Shown one piece after another: positions 7,795 through 14,446 of a stretch of DNA of 26,127 nucleotides (its first letter is position 1; every line of letters starts with the position of its first letter). A program made the position numbers and the translations under genes. The notes beneath the pieces are model-generated. The model made no database searches. It had not been told where the DNA came from and saw only the letters and a program-made list of their open reading frames with translations. Origin of the DNA: Rickettsia typhi (GTDB lineage: Bacteria > Pseudomonadota > Alphaproteobacteria > Rickettsiales > UBA1997). The stretch is from positions 1 to 26,127 of the forward strand of contig CAMCFD010000010.1 in NCBI GenBank assembly GCA_945874115.1, written 5' to 3'.

Positions 7795-7901
7795 AACAAC
7801 AAGTATGAGAATGTTTTAAGTATCGTCATACGGCGCATTAGGCGCCGCCCCACTTAGTGGGGACCCTCGGTAATTATTCCTTAACTTGTTGTTAATGGAT
7901 A
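7787..7901 (-). repeat. 18-base imperfect inverted repeat enclosing hairpins, overlapping the pgpA start
   Basis: Arms at 7787-7804 and 7884-7901 are complementary at 16 of 18 positions: TATCC and TAACAACAAGT on the left match GGATA and ACTTGTTGTTA on the right, with a 2-base mismatch between the two blocks. The left arm contains the pgpA ATG (7794-7792 on the minus strand). The right arm sits in and around the loop of the local hairpin at 7869-7907. In RNA read from the minus strand, the two pairings exclude each other. This could be a translation-controlling leader or a small palindromic repeat element with terminal inverted repeats. Confidence 0.55.
7820..7862. repeat. Cluster of three short perfect hairpins
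   Basis: Three stem-loops follow one another: GTAT-CGTC-ATAC (7820-7831), CGGCGC-ATTAG-GCGCCG (7831-7847, sharing one base with the first) and CCCCAC-TTA-GTGGGG (7848-7862). The segment is far more GC-rich than its surroundings. A similar two-hairpin arrangement occurs at 14387-14417. Confidence 0.6.
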
Positions 7902-7907
7902 ATTACC
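7869..7907 (-). terminator. Large imperfect hairpin immediately after dapE
   Basis: GGTAATTAT (7869-7877) pairs with ATAATTACC (7899-7907). Including the inner part, 15 of 17 positions pair around a 5-base loop (TTGTT on the plus strand). It begins at the last base of the dapE stop codon. No U-tract follows, so it is not a classical intrinsic terminator; it may stabilise the dapE 3' end or belong to the pgpA leader. Confidence 0.45.
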
Positions 7908-9058
7908 TAAAATTTTTTAAGAATTTCTAAGTAAATTTCCTTTAATTTTTTTATATCAGAAACATTGCTAAATTCGTCGATATGGTGCGCCGTTTCGTTT
8001 ATAAGGCCGCATTCAACAACATTTTTGCAAAAATCTTTGATAAAACGAGCGTCCGAGGTTCCGCCAGTTGTGCTAAATTCTGGCTTTATATTTGTAAATT
8101 TCTCAACCGCATTTTGCACCAAATAGGCAAAATCGCCAACTTCACTCAAAAAAGATTCTCCGCTGGTTCGAAAACTCAATTCGTAGTTTGATCCTAATCC
8201 TTCGGCTGTTTTTTTGCAAGCATATTCAACTAATTCGACGATCGACGCAGAATTGTGTAGCGAATTGAAGCGTATATTAAAATTGGCAACAGCTTGTTTT
8301 GGAATGACGTTATTGCCAAAATTATCACTTTTAATGTTGGTAATTTCTAGGTTCGTCGGCAAAAAGAATTCGTTTCCGTCGTCAAATTTATGATTCTTTA
8401 ATATTTGCAATAAATTTATTAATGTGGTATTCGGGTTTGAAGCTTTGTCGGGGTAGGCGACGTGACCTTGTTTGCCGATAATTTTTATCTCGAAATTTAT
8501 GCTTCCGCGGCGCCCAATTTTTATCATTTCGCCCAGTTTGCTTGGGTTTGTAGGTTCTCCGACGATGCAGGCCCAAATTGGAAAGCGGTTTTTCATCCAC
8601 TGCAAAACTTTTTGTGTGCCGTTAACGCTGTCGCTTTCTTCGTCGTTGGTGATTAAAAATCCGATGCCAAAATCAGGATTTGCGTTTTGCGCCAAAAACT
8701 CTTTCGTCGCCTGAACAAAGCACGCAATCGCACATTTCATGTCAGAAGTTCCGCGCCCATATAATTTTTCGCCATCAATTGTCGCCGAAAATGGATCATA
8801 TTTCCAAGCTTTCAAATCGCCAGTTGCGACAACGTCTGTGTGGCCCGCGAAATAAATTGTTTTTTCGCAATTCTTCGGATTATAAATTGCGTGCAAATTA
8901 TTGACTTTGTAAGAATTGTCGCCGTCATATTCTAAAATTTCGCACTTAAACCCAATTTTTTCGAGATCGCTTTTTAAAAACTCAATAACTTCAGGATTTT
9001 GTCCGCTAAAAGATGGAATTCGAATTAATTTTTGCGATAATAAAATCTCGTTTTCCAT
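7907..9058 (-). CDS. dapE: Succinyl-diaminopimelate desuccinylase
   Basis: DapE hydrolyses N-succinyl-L,L-DAP to L,L-DAP and succinate in the lysine/meso-DAP pathway that feeds peptidoglycan. It is an M20-family di-zinc enzyme. Visible ligands and catalytic residues are H73 and D75 in GHTDVV, D106 in GRGTSDMK, E140-E141 in NDEES, E168 in GEPT and H358/H359 in ETAHHIDE. H199 in GHVAYP and the TTGGTSDARF stretch are typical of DapE rather than ArgE. The length of 383 residues is normal. It diverges from serS across 191 bases and precedes pgpA on the same strand. No clear ribosome-binding site is present; the leader is A/T-rich. Confidence 0.95.
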   Translation of the reverse strand: MENEILLSQKLIRIPSFSGQNPEVIEFLKSDLEKIGFKCEILEYDGDNSYKVNNLHAIYNPKNCEKTIYFAGHTDVVATGDLKAWKYDPFSATIDGEKLYGRGTSDMKCAIACFVQATKEFLAQNANPDFGIGFLITNDEESDSVNGTQKVLQWMKNRFPIWACIVGEPTNPSKLGEMIKIGRRGSINFEIKIIGKQGHVAYPDKASNPNTTLINLLQILKNHKFDDGNEFFLPTNLEITNIKSDNFGNNVIPKQAVANFNIRFNSLHNSASIVELVEYACKKTAEGLGSNYELSFRTSGESFLSEVGDFAYLVQNAVEKFTNIKPEFSTTGGTSDARFIKDFCKNVVECGLINETAHHIDEFSNVSDIKKLKEIYLEILKKF

Positions 9059-9151
9059 TTTTTTCGATTTTTGTTGATTTTGTCTAAAAAAGAACTATTA
9101 TTACATAATATAGTTGATTTTTGTAAAATCTAGTGGAATTTTGTTAAAAAT

Positions 9152-9200
9152 CCGATTTTTATCGGGTTTTAAAATGGCTTTTGAAAAGGTTTTTCAAGAG
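9152..9200 (+). promoter_or_regulatory. Two hairpins in the dapE-serS divergent spacer
   Basis: CCGAT-TTTT-ATCGG (9152-9165) is followed by GTTTT, a small intrinsic-terminator-like structure. It is followed at 9178-9200 by CTTTTGAAAA-GGT-TTTTCAAGAG, a 10-base stem with one G-T pair. Both lie 50-100 bases before the serS ATG and could act as leader or attenuator structures. I found no convincing -35/-10 pair for either gene in this spacer (9059-9249). Confidence 0.35.
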
Positions 9201-9249
9201 TATTTCTCAAGATTTTTCTATAAATACATGTAATTTAAAATAATTAAAA

Positions 9250-10512
9250 ATGTTGGACATAAAATTTATTCGCACAAATCCTGAGAAATTCGATGAGGCT
9301 ATGGCTTTGCGTGGTGCAAATTTCAGCTCACAAGACATAATTTTGCTCGACGAAAAAAAGCGCGAAAAACAAACGCAAATTCAAGAACTTCAAGCACTTC
9401 GCAACGATTTTGCTAAAAAAATCGCTATTTTGAAGAAAAATGGTGAAAATGCTGATGAAATTTTGCAAAAATCGAAGGAAAATAACGAAAAATTGTTGGT
9501 TTTGGAAAGTGATTTTACTTTGGACGAAAAATTGCATGAAATTTTGGCGCAAATCCCTAATATTCCTGATTCAAGCGTTCCGGTTGGTAAAGATGAAAAT
9601 GACAATATCGAAATTGAAAAATGGGGTAATCCGCGCCAATTTGACTTTACGCCAAAACAACATTTTGAAATTGGAGAAGGTCTTGGAATGCTTGATTTTG
9701 AACAATCTGCGCTAATTTCTGGCGCGCGTTTTTCGACACTTTCTAAAGATTTGGCGCGGCTTGAGCGCGGTTTGTCGAACTTTATGCTTGACGTTGCTGT
9801 TGAGTTTGGCTATACCGAAGTTTCACCGCCAAATATCGTGAAAAGCGAGGCAATGTTTGGCTCGGGACAGCTTCCAAAATTTTCGGAAGAGGCGTTTTCA
9901 ACCACTGACGGATATTGGCTGATTCCTACAGCTGAGGTGTCTTTGGTTAATTTGGTTGCCAAAAAAACACTGAACGAAAATGACTTGCCGCTGCGATTCA
10001 CTGCTTATACGCCATGTTTTCGCCGCGAAGCTGGCTCGGCCGGAAAAGACACGCGCGGAATGATTCGCCAACACCAATTCAAGAAGGTTGAATTGGTCGC
10101 AATCACTACGGCCGAGGCGTCTGAGCTTGAACACCAAAAAATGACCGACATTGCCTGTGAAATCTTGCGCCGCCTAGAGCTGCCTTATCGCAAAATTTTA
10201 TTATGCAGCGGTGATATGGGCTTTTGTGCGCAAAAAACCTATGATTTAGAGGTTTGGCTTCCATCACAAAATCAATATCGCGAGATTTCAAGCTGTTCTA
10301 ATTGCGGCGATTTTCAAGCGCGTAGAATGAATGCAAAATATAAAAAGGACAAACAAAATCACTTTGTTCACACGCTCAATGGCTCGTCTTTGGCGGTTGG
10401 AAGAACAATTGTGGCAATTTTAGAAAATTATCAAAACATAGACGGAAGCGTTGAAATTCCTAGTGTTTTGCATAATTATATAGGTGATTTGCGCGTTATT
10501 TCGCCAAAATAA
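9250..10512 (+). CDS. serS: Seryl-tRNA synthetase
   Basis: SerS charges tRNA-Ser (and tRNA-Sec where present) with serine in the cytoplasm. The 420 residues show the N-terminal antiparallel coiled-coil arm that grips the tRNA long arm (about residues 28-105, rich in Lys, Glu, Leu and Gln), then the class II catalytic core. Motif 2 is YTPCFRREAGSAGKDTRG and motif 3 is SSLAVGRTIVAILENYQ. The serine-binding TAEVSLVNL segment is also present. The length is normal. The upstream region is A-rich without a Shine-Dalgarno sequence. It diverges from dapE and is followed by rpsT, which has its own strong promoter. Confidence 0.97.
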   Translation: MLDIKFIRTNPEKFDEAMALRGANFSSQDIILLDEKKREKQTQIQELQALRNDFAKKIAILKKNGENADEILQKSKENNEKLLVLESDFTLDEKLHEILAQIPNIPDSSVPVGKDENDNIEIEKWGNPRQFDFTPKQHFEIGEGLGMLDFEQSALISGARFSTLSKDLARLERGLSNFMLDVAVEFGYTEVSPPNIVKSEAMFGSGQLPKFSEEAFSTTDGYWLIPTAEVSLVNLVAKKTLNENDLPLRFTAYTPCFRREAGSAGKDTRGMIRQHQFKKVELVAITTAEASELEHQKMTDIACEILRRLELPYRKILLCSGDMGFCAQKTYDLEVWLPSQNQYREISSCSNCGDFQARRMNAKYKKDKQNHFVHTLNGSSLAVGRTIVAILENYQNIDGSVEIPSVLHNYIGDLRVISPK

Positions 10513-10545
10513 TCTTTCAAAGGCTCTAGAAAGCCCGAGAAGATT
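10511..10545 (+). terminator. Nested stem-loop at the end of serS
   Basis: AATCTT (10511-10516, starting within the stop codon) pairs with AAGATT (10540-10545), enclosing GGCT-CTAGAA-AGCC (10522-10535). No U-tract follows, so termination here is only possible. Confidence 0.3.
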
Positions 10546-10578
10546 CTTTGGATAATTGGCGAGAAAACCAAAAAACTC

Positions 10579-10606
10579 TTGACAAATTCTAAAAATGTGT
10601 TATAAT
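10579..10606 (+). promoter_or_regulatory. Consensus sigma-70 promoter for rpsT
   Basis: TTGACA (10579-10584), a 16-base spacer and TATAAT (10601-10606) are both perfect consensus hexamers. Transcription would start near 10613, leaving a leader of about 70 bases before the S20 start codon. A strong promoter and a long leader fit a ribosomal protein gene whose translation may be feedback controlled. Confidence 0.85.
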
Positions 10607-10682
10607 TTCGCTTTAATTGTTGTAAAAAAGCTGCTTTAAATGTGATATTTAGAGAGCTGGTTAATTTAATTTTTTTAAGATA

Positions 10683-10961
10683 ATGGCTAATACATCAGCA
10701 GCAAAGAAGGCTTTGCGTTCAAGTGGAAAGAAAAATATCGTTAATAGCGCTAGAAAAAATCGCATCAGAACTTTTATTAGAAAAGTTGCTGATTCAATCA
10801 AGGCTGGTGATCAAGCTAAAGCTTTTGCTGATTTGAAAAATCTTGAGTCAGAAATTATGCGCGGTGTTACTAAAAAAGTCATCAAGCTTAACACGGCTTC
10901 ACGCAAGCTTTCTCGCTTGTCAAAACAAATTGGTAAAATTGAAGTTAAAAAATCTGCTTAG
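10683..10961 (+). CDS. rpsT: 30S ribosomal protein S20
   Basis: S20 binds 16S rRNA early in assembly of the small subunit. The 92-residue, strongly basic helical protein has the family pattern: MANTSAAKKALR start, KKNIVNSARKNRIRTFIRK, then a long helix ending in LNTASRKLSRLSKQIGK. The E. coli protein is 87 residues, so the length is normal. It is driven by a consensus promoter, and its stop codon lies in the loop of an A/T-tract hairpin. Confidence 0.97.
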   Translation: MANTSAAKKALRSSGKKNIVNSARKNRIRTFIRKVADSIKAGDQAKAFADLKNLESEIMRGVTKKVIKLNTASRKLSRLSKQIGKIEVKKSA

Positions 10962-10971
10962 GTTTTTTAAC
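10944..10971 (+). terminator. A/T-tract hairpin enclosing the rpsT stop codon
   Basis: GTTAAAAAA (10944-10952) pairs with TTTTTTAAC (10963-10971), extended inward by TC/GG, around the loop TGCTTA. The TAG stop (10959-10961) spans the end of the loop and the first stem base. The T6 run forms the 3' arm. It is plausible as an intrinsic terminator, although the stem has little GC. Confidence 0.45.
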
Positions 10972-11047
10972 TGATTTGCGATTTTGTTTTAGTCTATCAT
11001 AAGTGCGGTTTCACGTGCTCACATAAGTTTATGCAAAACCAAAAATA

Positions 11048-11962
11048 ATGAAAATCCTAAATTCTTTTCTTGCAAATACTAATGTCGATTTCATGAAAGG
11101 GCACAAAATTGCCCTTGCATTGTCGGTTCTATCTATTCTTGGTGCGATCACTCTTGTTTTAATCAAAGGTTTAAATTTCGGAATTGATTTTTCTGGTGGA
11201 ATTTTAATGGAAGTTAGGGTTGAAAATGGCGAAATTAAAAAGTTGCGTGAAGTTTTTGAAGGCAAGATAAAAGATGTACAAATTCAAAATATTGACCAGA
11301 CCGATTTCTTGATTCGCGTTGCGAAAAACGAGCAAAATTCTCAAGATAAAGATGAAAGTCAGGCGAAATTAATTCAAGAAATTAAAGATATTCTTGATCA
11401 AAATTTTTCACAAGTTGATTATCGTAAAGTTGATTATGTAGGTCCGCAAGTTGGTGCTGAGCTTGTTCAAAAAGGTTTTCTCGCACTATTTCTGTCTTTC
11501 TTTTTTATCATGATTTATATCTGGATCCGTTTTGATTGGCAATTTGGCGTTGGTGGAATTTTTGCGCTTTTGCATGATGCGGTTTTGGTTGTTGGCTTTT
11601 ACAGTCTTTCGGGCATCGAGTTTAATTTGACATCGATTGCGGCGATTCTTACGGTTGTAGGTTATTCTATTAATGATTCGGTAGTAATTTATGACAGGGT
11701 TCGCGAAGATATGCGCAAATTCAAAAAAGCTGATTTGTCGAGCTTAATAAATTCAAGTCTAAATTCAACTTTAAGTCGAACTTTTTTAACGGGATTGACA
11801 ACTTTATTGTCGCTTCTTGCCTTGATTCTGTTTGGCGGCGAAGCCTTGAAAAGTTTTAGTGTAGGAACTTTCTTCGGAATTTTAATTGGAACATATTCTT
11901 CAATTTACATTTCGGCGCCAATTCTACTTTATTTTGACCCGCGCGAAAAAGCGAAGCAATAA
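11048..11962 (+). CDS. secF: Protein translocase subunit SecF
   Basis: SecF works with SecD in the inner membrane, using the proton gradient to help release exported proteins from SecYEG. The 304-residue protein has six helices in the RND-like pattern: TM1 at about 20-40, then the periplasmic FNFGID-type motif GLNFGIDFSGGILME (41-55), and five helices at about 143-292. Conserved sites are VGPQVGAEL (131-139), H176-D177 in ALLHDAVLV, and NDSVVIYDRVRE (209-220), which holds the charged residues used for proton flow. secD and yajC are not adjacent, so the usual yajC-secD-secF cluster is broken up. The gene follows rpsT by 86 bases and converges with folK, leaving only 11 bases between stops. Confidence 0.95.
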   Translation: MKILNSFLANTNVDFMKGHKIALALSVLSILGAITLVLIKGLNFGIDFSGGILMEVRVENGEIKKLREVFEGKIKDVQIQNIDQTDFLIRVAKNEQNSQDKDESQAKLIQEIKDILDQNFSQVDYRKVDYVGPQVGAELVQKGFLALFLSFFFIMIYIWIRFDWQFGVGGIFALLHDAVLVVGFYSLSGIEFNLTSIAAILTVVGYSINDSVVIYDRVREDMRKFKKADLSSLINSSLNSTLSRTFLTGLTTLLSLLALILFGGEALKSFSVGTFFGILIGTYSSIYISAPILLYFDPREKAKQ

Positions 11963-11973
11963 TCCATTTTCCA

Positions 11974-12438
11974 CTAATAATTTTTTTTGGGATTCTCCCA
12001 GTAAGGCTCAATTTCTGTAAGCGTTTTGGTGAAAAATTCGCGATTCAACAAATCTTTGTGCGGAATTTGTAATTTTTCTCCCAAGTCAACGATCAAATTT
12101 TCAATTGCTAAAATATCAATGTCGATTTCGCGCGGAGCCCATATTTCGGCTTGTTTGCGACCAATTTCTTTTTCGATATTTTTTATGATTTCGAGGATTT
12201 TTTCTGGGCTGAATTTTTCTAAATTAATGTCAGCGCTAAGGGCGATGTTGAAAAAATCGATATCCCATTCTTTTGGTGAATTTGGTTTTAGAAGTGCTTT
12301 ATTTTCAAGGATTTTCGAGCGCTTGATGTTTTTTAGTTCGAGATTTTTTTCAAGTAATTTGCAAGCGCGGTCAAGGTTTAGTGCCCGATTTCCTAGGTTT
12401 GAGCCAAGTGAGAAGATTATTCTTTTATAAATTTCCAT
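11974..12438 (-). CDS. folK: 2-amino-4-hydroxy-6-hydroxymethyldihydropteridine pyrophosphokinase (HPPK)
   Basis: FolK transfers pyrophosphate from ATP to 6-hydroxymethyl-7,8-dihydropterin, giving the substrate of dihydropteroate synthase in folate synthesis. The signature WAPREIDIDIL is at residues 100-110, with the magnesium-binding aspartates at 106 and 108. The N-terminal SLGSNLGNR and the NKALLKPNSPKEWDIDFFN segment are also typical. The length of 154 residues is normal for a monofunctional enzyme. It lies 25 bases after the methyltransferase gene and is probably the third gene of a gmd-methyltransferase-folK transcript. No folB or folP is in the window. Confidence 0.93.
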   Translation of the reverse strand: MEIYKRIIFSLGSNLGNRALNLDRACKLLEKNLELKNIKRSKILENKALLKPNSPKEWDIDFFNIALSADINLEKFSPEKILEIIKNIEKEIGRKQAEIWAPREIDIDILAIENLIVDLGEKLQIPHKDLLNREFFTKTLTEIEPYWENPKKNY

Positions 12439-12463
12439 TAAAATATATTTTTAAAAAATAAAA

Positions 12464-13225
12464 TTATTTTTGTGCAATTGCTAAAATGTTAATAGTTTTT
12501 TCTTTGTTAAATTTTGACCCATCTAAAGCATAAAATTCAACATTTTTAAAACCATTTTTAATCAACATTTTCTTGATTTCTTCAGCTTTATAAATTTGCA
12601 ACGTAAACTTATTTTTAAATATTTTTGGTTTTTTATTTTGCGTTTGCGAAATATAGCTGTCGTAAGATGTGAGTAAGCCCTTAGCTTTATCAATTGTTGA
12701 AATTTGCGATTGTAAAATTTGAGTTTCATCAATCATTTTGCTGTTTTGTGTGGCAAAGCTGTGAATATTTTTTTCATTTATGGCTTCTAAATTAAAAATA
12801 TCAAAAATATAAATCCCGTTATTTTTTAAATTGCGATGAACATTTTTTATTGTTTTAGCAAATCCACTTTTGTTTAAATGACCAATTGCGTTAAACATTG
12901 TAATGCAGGCATCAAACTCGCCAAGCTTTGATTTGCGAATGTCGCCATCGATAAAATCAATTTTTACATTAGCTTGTTGTGCTTTTTTTCTGGCAATTTT
13001 TAAGAGAGCGGGGCTAAAATCAGAACCAACAACATCATAGCCTAAATTTTTGAGGAAAAAAACTTGAGAACCCGTGCCGCAAGTTAAATCAAGAACTGTT
13101 TTAACTTTGTGATGTTGTAAAAAATTTTCCATCACAGAATTTTTTGCTTCAGTTTCGTCGCTTATATTATGGGCATCAAAATAATGGGGAAGTTTTTTAT
13201 ACTCTAACGGAAGCCCTAAATTCAT
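12464..13225 (-). CDS. Class I SAM-dependent methyltransferase
   Basis: This is a 253-residue Rossmann-type methyltransferase of unknown substrate. The SAM-binding motif I is VLDLTCGTGSQ (about 44-54), followed by an acidic strand-2 end (VVGSDFSP), then FIDGDIRKSKL and ITMFNAIGHL (motif IV region). The pattern is close to small-molecule and aminosugar N-methyltransferases of the DesVI/TylM1 kind, but that is only a resemblance. I prefer the ATG at 13225, 10 bases after the gmd stop. An upstream in-frame ATG at 13270 would overlap gmd by 35 bases and add 15 residues that do not look like family sequence. Tight linkage to gmd suggests it may modify a deoxysugar or glycan; this is inference. Confidence 0.85.
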   Translation of the reverse strand: MNLGLPLEYKKLPHYFDAHNISDETEAKNSVMENFLQHHKVKTVLDLTCGTGSQVFFLKNLGYDVVGSDFSPALLKIARKKAQQANVKIDFIDGDIRKSKLGEFDACITMFNAIGHLNKSGFAKTIKNVHRNLKNNGIYIFDIFNLEAINEKNIHSFATQNSKMIDETQILQSQISTIDKAKGLLTSYDSYISQTQNKKPKIFKNKFTLQIYKAEEIKKMLIKNGFKNVEFYALDGSKFNKEKTINILAIAQK

Positions 13226-13235
13226 GTTGTTCGAG

Positions 13236-14219
13236 TTATTTTTTCTGTGCTGTCGCCAAGTCAGAATCAACCATCATTTTTACCAATCCTTTAAAGTCAA
13301 CTTTTGGTTTCCAGCCCAGTTTTTTTCTGGCTTTAGAAGAATCTCCAATCAATAAATCAACTTCGGCTGGTCTAAAATATTTTTCACTTACTTCGACGTA
13401 TTTTTTCCAGTCTAAACCTTTATAGCCAAAGGCTTCGTCGAGAAATTCTTTTACTGAATAAGTTTCGCCGGTTGCAATGACATAATCGTCGGCTTGGTCT
13501 TGTTGAAGCATCAACCACATTGCTTCGACATAATCGCCAGCAAAGCCCCAATCGCGCTTGGCGTCGAGGTTTCCGAGGTAAAGCTTATCGGTTTTTCCGG
13601 TGATAATGTCGGCCAAACCGCGCGTGATTTTTCGAGTTACGAAAGTTTCGCCGCGACGAGGAGATTCGTGGTTGAACAGAATTCCGCTGCAGGCGAAAAT
13701 GTCGTAGCTTTCGCGATAATTAACAGTGAGCCAGTGCGAATAAAGCTTGGCGCAGGCGTAAGGCGAGCGTGGATAAAAGGGAGTTGTCTCTTTTTGGGGA
13801 ATTTCTTGCACTTTGCCAAACATTTCGCTTGACGAAGCCTGATAAAACTTGGTTTTAAGGCGCGTATCTTTAATGGCGTCAAGCAAGCGGCATGTTCCCG
13901 TTGCGTCAATGTCTGTTGTATATTCTGGAATGTCGAAACTGACTTTAACATGGCTTTGTGCCGCAAGGTTGTAGATTTCGTCTGGCATTATTTTTTCTAA
14001 AAGCCGTGAAATGCAAGAAGAATCGGCCAAATCGCCATAATGCAAAAATAATTTTTTGCCAGAAATTTCAGGATTGTTATAAATATGGTCGATACGATCA
14101 GTGTTGAAGCTGCTTGAGCGGCGAATTATGCCGTGAACTTCATAGCCTTTGCTCAGTAATAATTCAGTTAAATAAGAGCCGTCTTGACCGGTGATTCCTG
14201 TGATTAGAGCTTTTTTCAT
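13236..14219 (-). CDS. gmd: GDP-mannose 4,6-dehydratase
   Basis: Gmd converts GDP-D-mannose to GDP-4-keto-6-deoxy-D-mannose, the branch point to GDP-fucose, GDP-rhamnose and GDP-perosamine used in surface polysaccharide. It is an extended SDR enzyme. NADP-binding ITGITGQDGSYL is at about 6-17, and the catalytic residues are S130 and E132 in ASSSEMFG (Ser in place of the E. coli Thr) and Y154/K158 in YPRSPYACAK. The motifs FNHESPRRGETFVTRKI and NLDAKRDWGFAGDYVEAMW are diagnostic of Gmd. At 327 residues it is slightly shorter than E. coli Gmd. The next-step enzyme (fcl/rmd/per) is not in the window. It heads the gmd-methyltransferase-folK group. Confidence 0.95.
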   Translation of the reverse strand: MKKALITGITGQDGSYLTELLLSKGYEVHGIIRRSSSFNTDRIDHIYNNPEISGKKLFLHYGDLADSSCISRLLEKIMPDEIYNLAAQSHVKVSFDIPEYTTDIDATGTCRLLDAIKDTRLKTKFYQASSSEMFGKVQEIPQKETTPFYPRSPYACAKLYSHWLTVNYRESYDIFACSGILFNHESPRRGETFVTRKITRGLADIITGKTDKLYLGNLDAKRDWGFAGDYVEAMWLMLQQDQADDYVIATGETYSVKEFLDEAFGYKGLDWKKYVEVSEKYFRPAEVDLLIGDSSKARKKLGWKPKVDFKGLVKMMVDSDLATAQKK

Positions 14220-14258
14220 TGTTTGCCTGATAGTTGAAATAACAAATATTTTCGAAAC

Positions 14259-14287
14259 AGAGTATCGTGGATTTTAGTTTAATTCAA
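14259..14287 (-). promoter_or_regulatory. Possible promoter for gmd
   Basis: On the minus strand TTGAAT (14287-14282), a 17-base spacer and TACTCT (14264-14259) lie about 40 bases before the gmd ATG. The -10 hexamer is a poor match. Confidence 0.35.
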
Positions 14288-14302
14288 GTAAAATCGTAAA
14301 AA

Positions 14303-14331
14303 TTGTTGTAAATTTCAAAAAAGCTTATAAA
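14303..14331 (+). promoter_or_regulatory. Possible promoter for the sdhCDA operon
   Basis: TTGTTG (14303-14308), a 17-base spacer and TATAAA (14326-14331) would start transcription near 14338 and leave a leader of about 110 bases before sdhC. Confidence 0.45.
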
Positions 14332-14374
14332 ATTAGCCACGTCCCATAATAAATAAAAAGTATTAGATTGGATT

Positions 14375-14420
14375 GGGCATTTGTTTGGCGCATAAGCGTC
14401 GGCCCTTTTTACGGGGCTTT
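14375..14420 (+). promoter_or_regulatory. Structured leader of sdhC with alternative pairings
   Basis: GGCGC-ATAA-GCGTC (14387-14400) forms a small hairpin that can be enclosed by GGGC (14375-14378) pairing with GCCC (14402-14405). The same GCCC can instead pair with GGGC (14414-14417) around an 8-base loop, followed by TTT. The two outer pairings exclude each other, as in an attenuator. The remaining spacer between gmd and sdhC is A/T-rich and shows no gene. Confidence 0.35.
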
Positions 14421-14446
14421 AAGTCATTAATATTATTTTTTGAAAA

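Noticed and set aside
7787..7901. Insertion sequence or MITE with terminal inverted repeats
   Set aside because: The arms look like terminal repeats, but I see no convincing target-site duplication and no transposase in the window. It is reported as a structure and not called a mobile element.
12026..12430. Open frame of about 134 codons on the plus strand opposite folK
   Set aside because: folK carries an intact HPPK signature on the other strand. The plus-strand translation is Ser/Phe-rich without recognisable domains.
13494..13966. Overlapping open frames on both strands inside gmd
   Set aside because: gmd has complete catalytic motifs through this region, and the other frames have no motif support.
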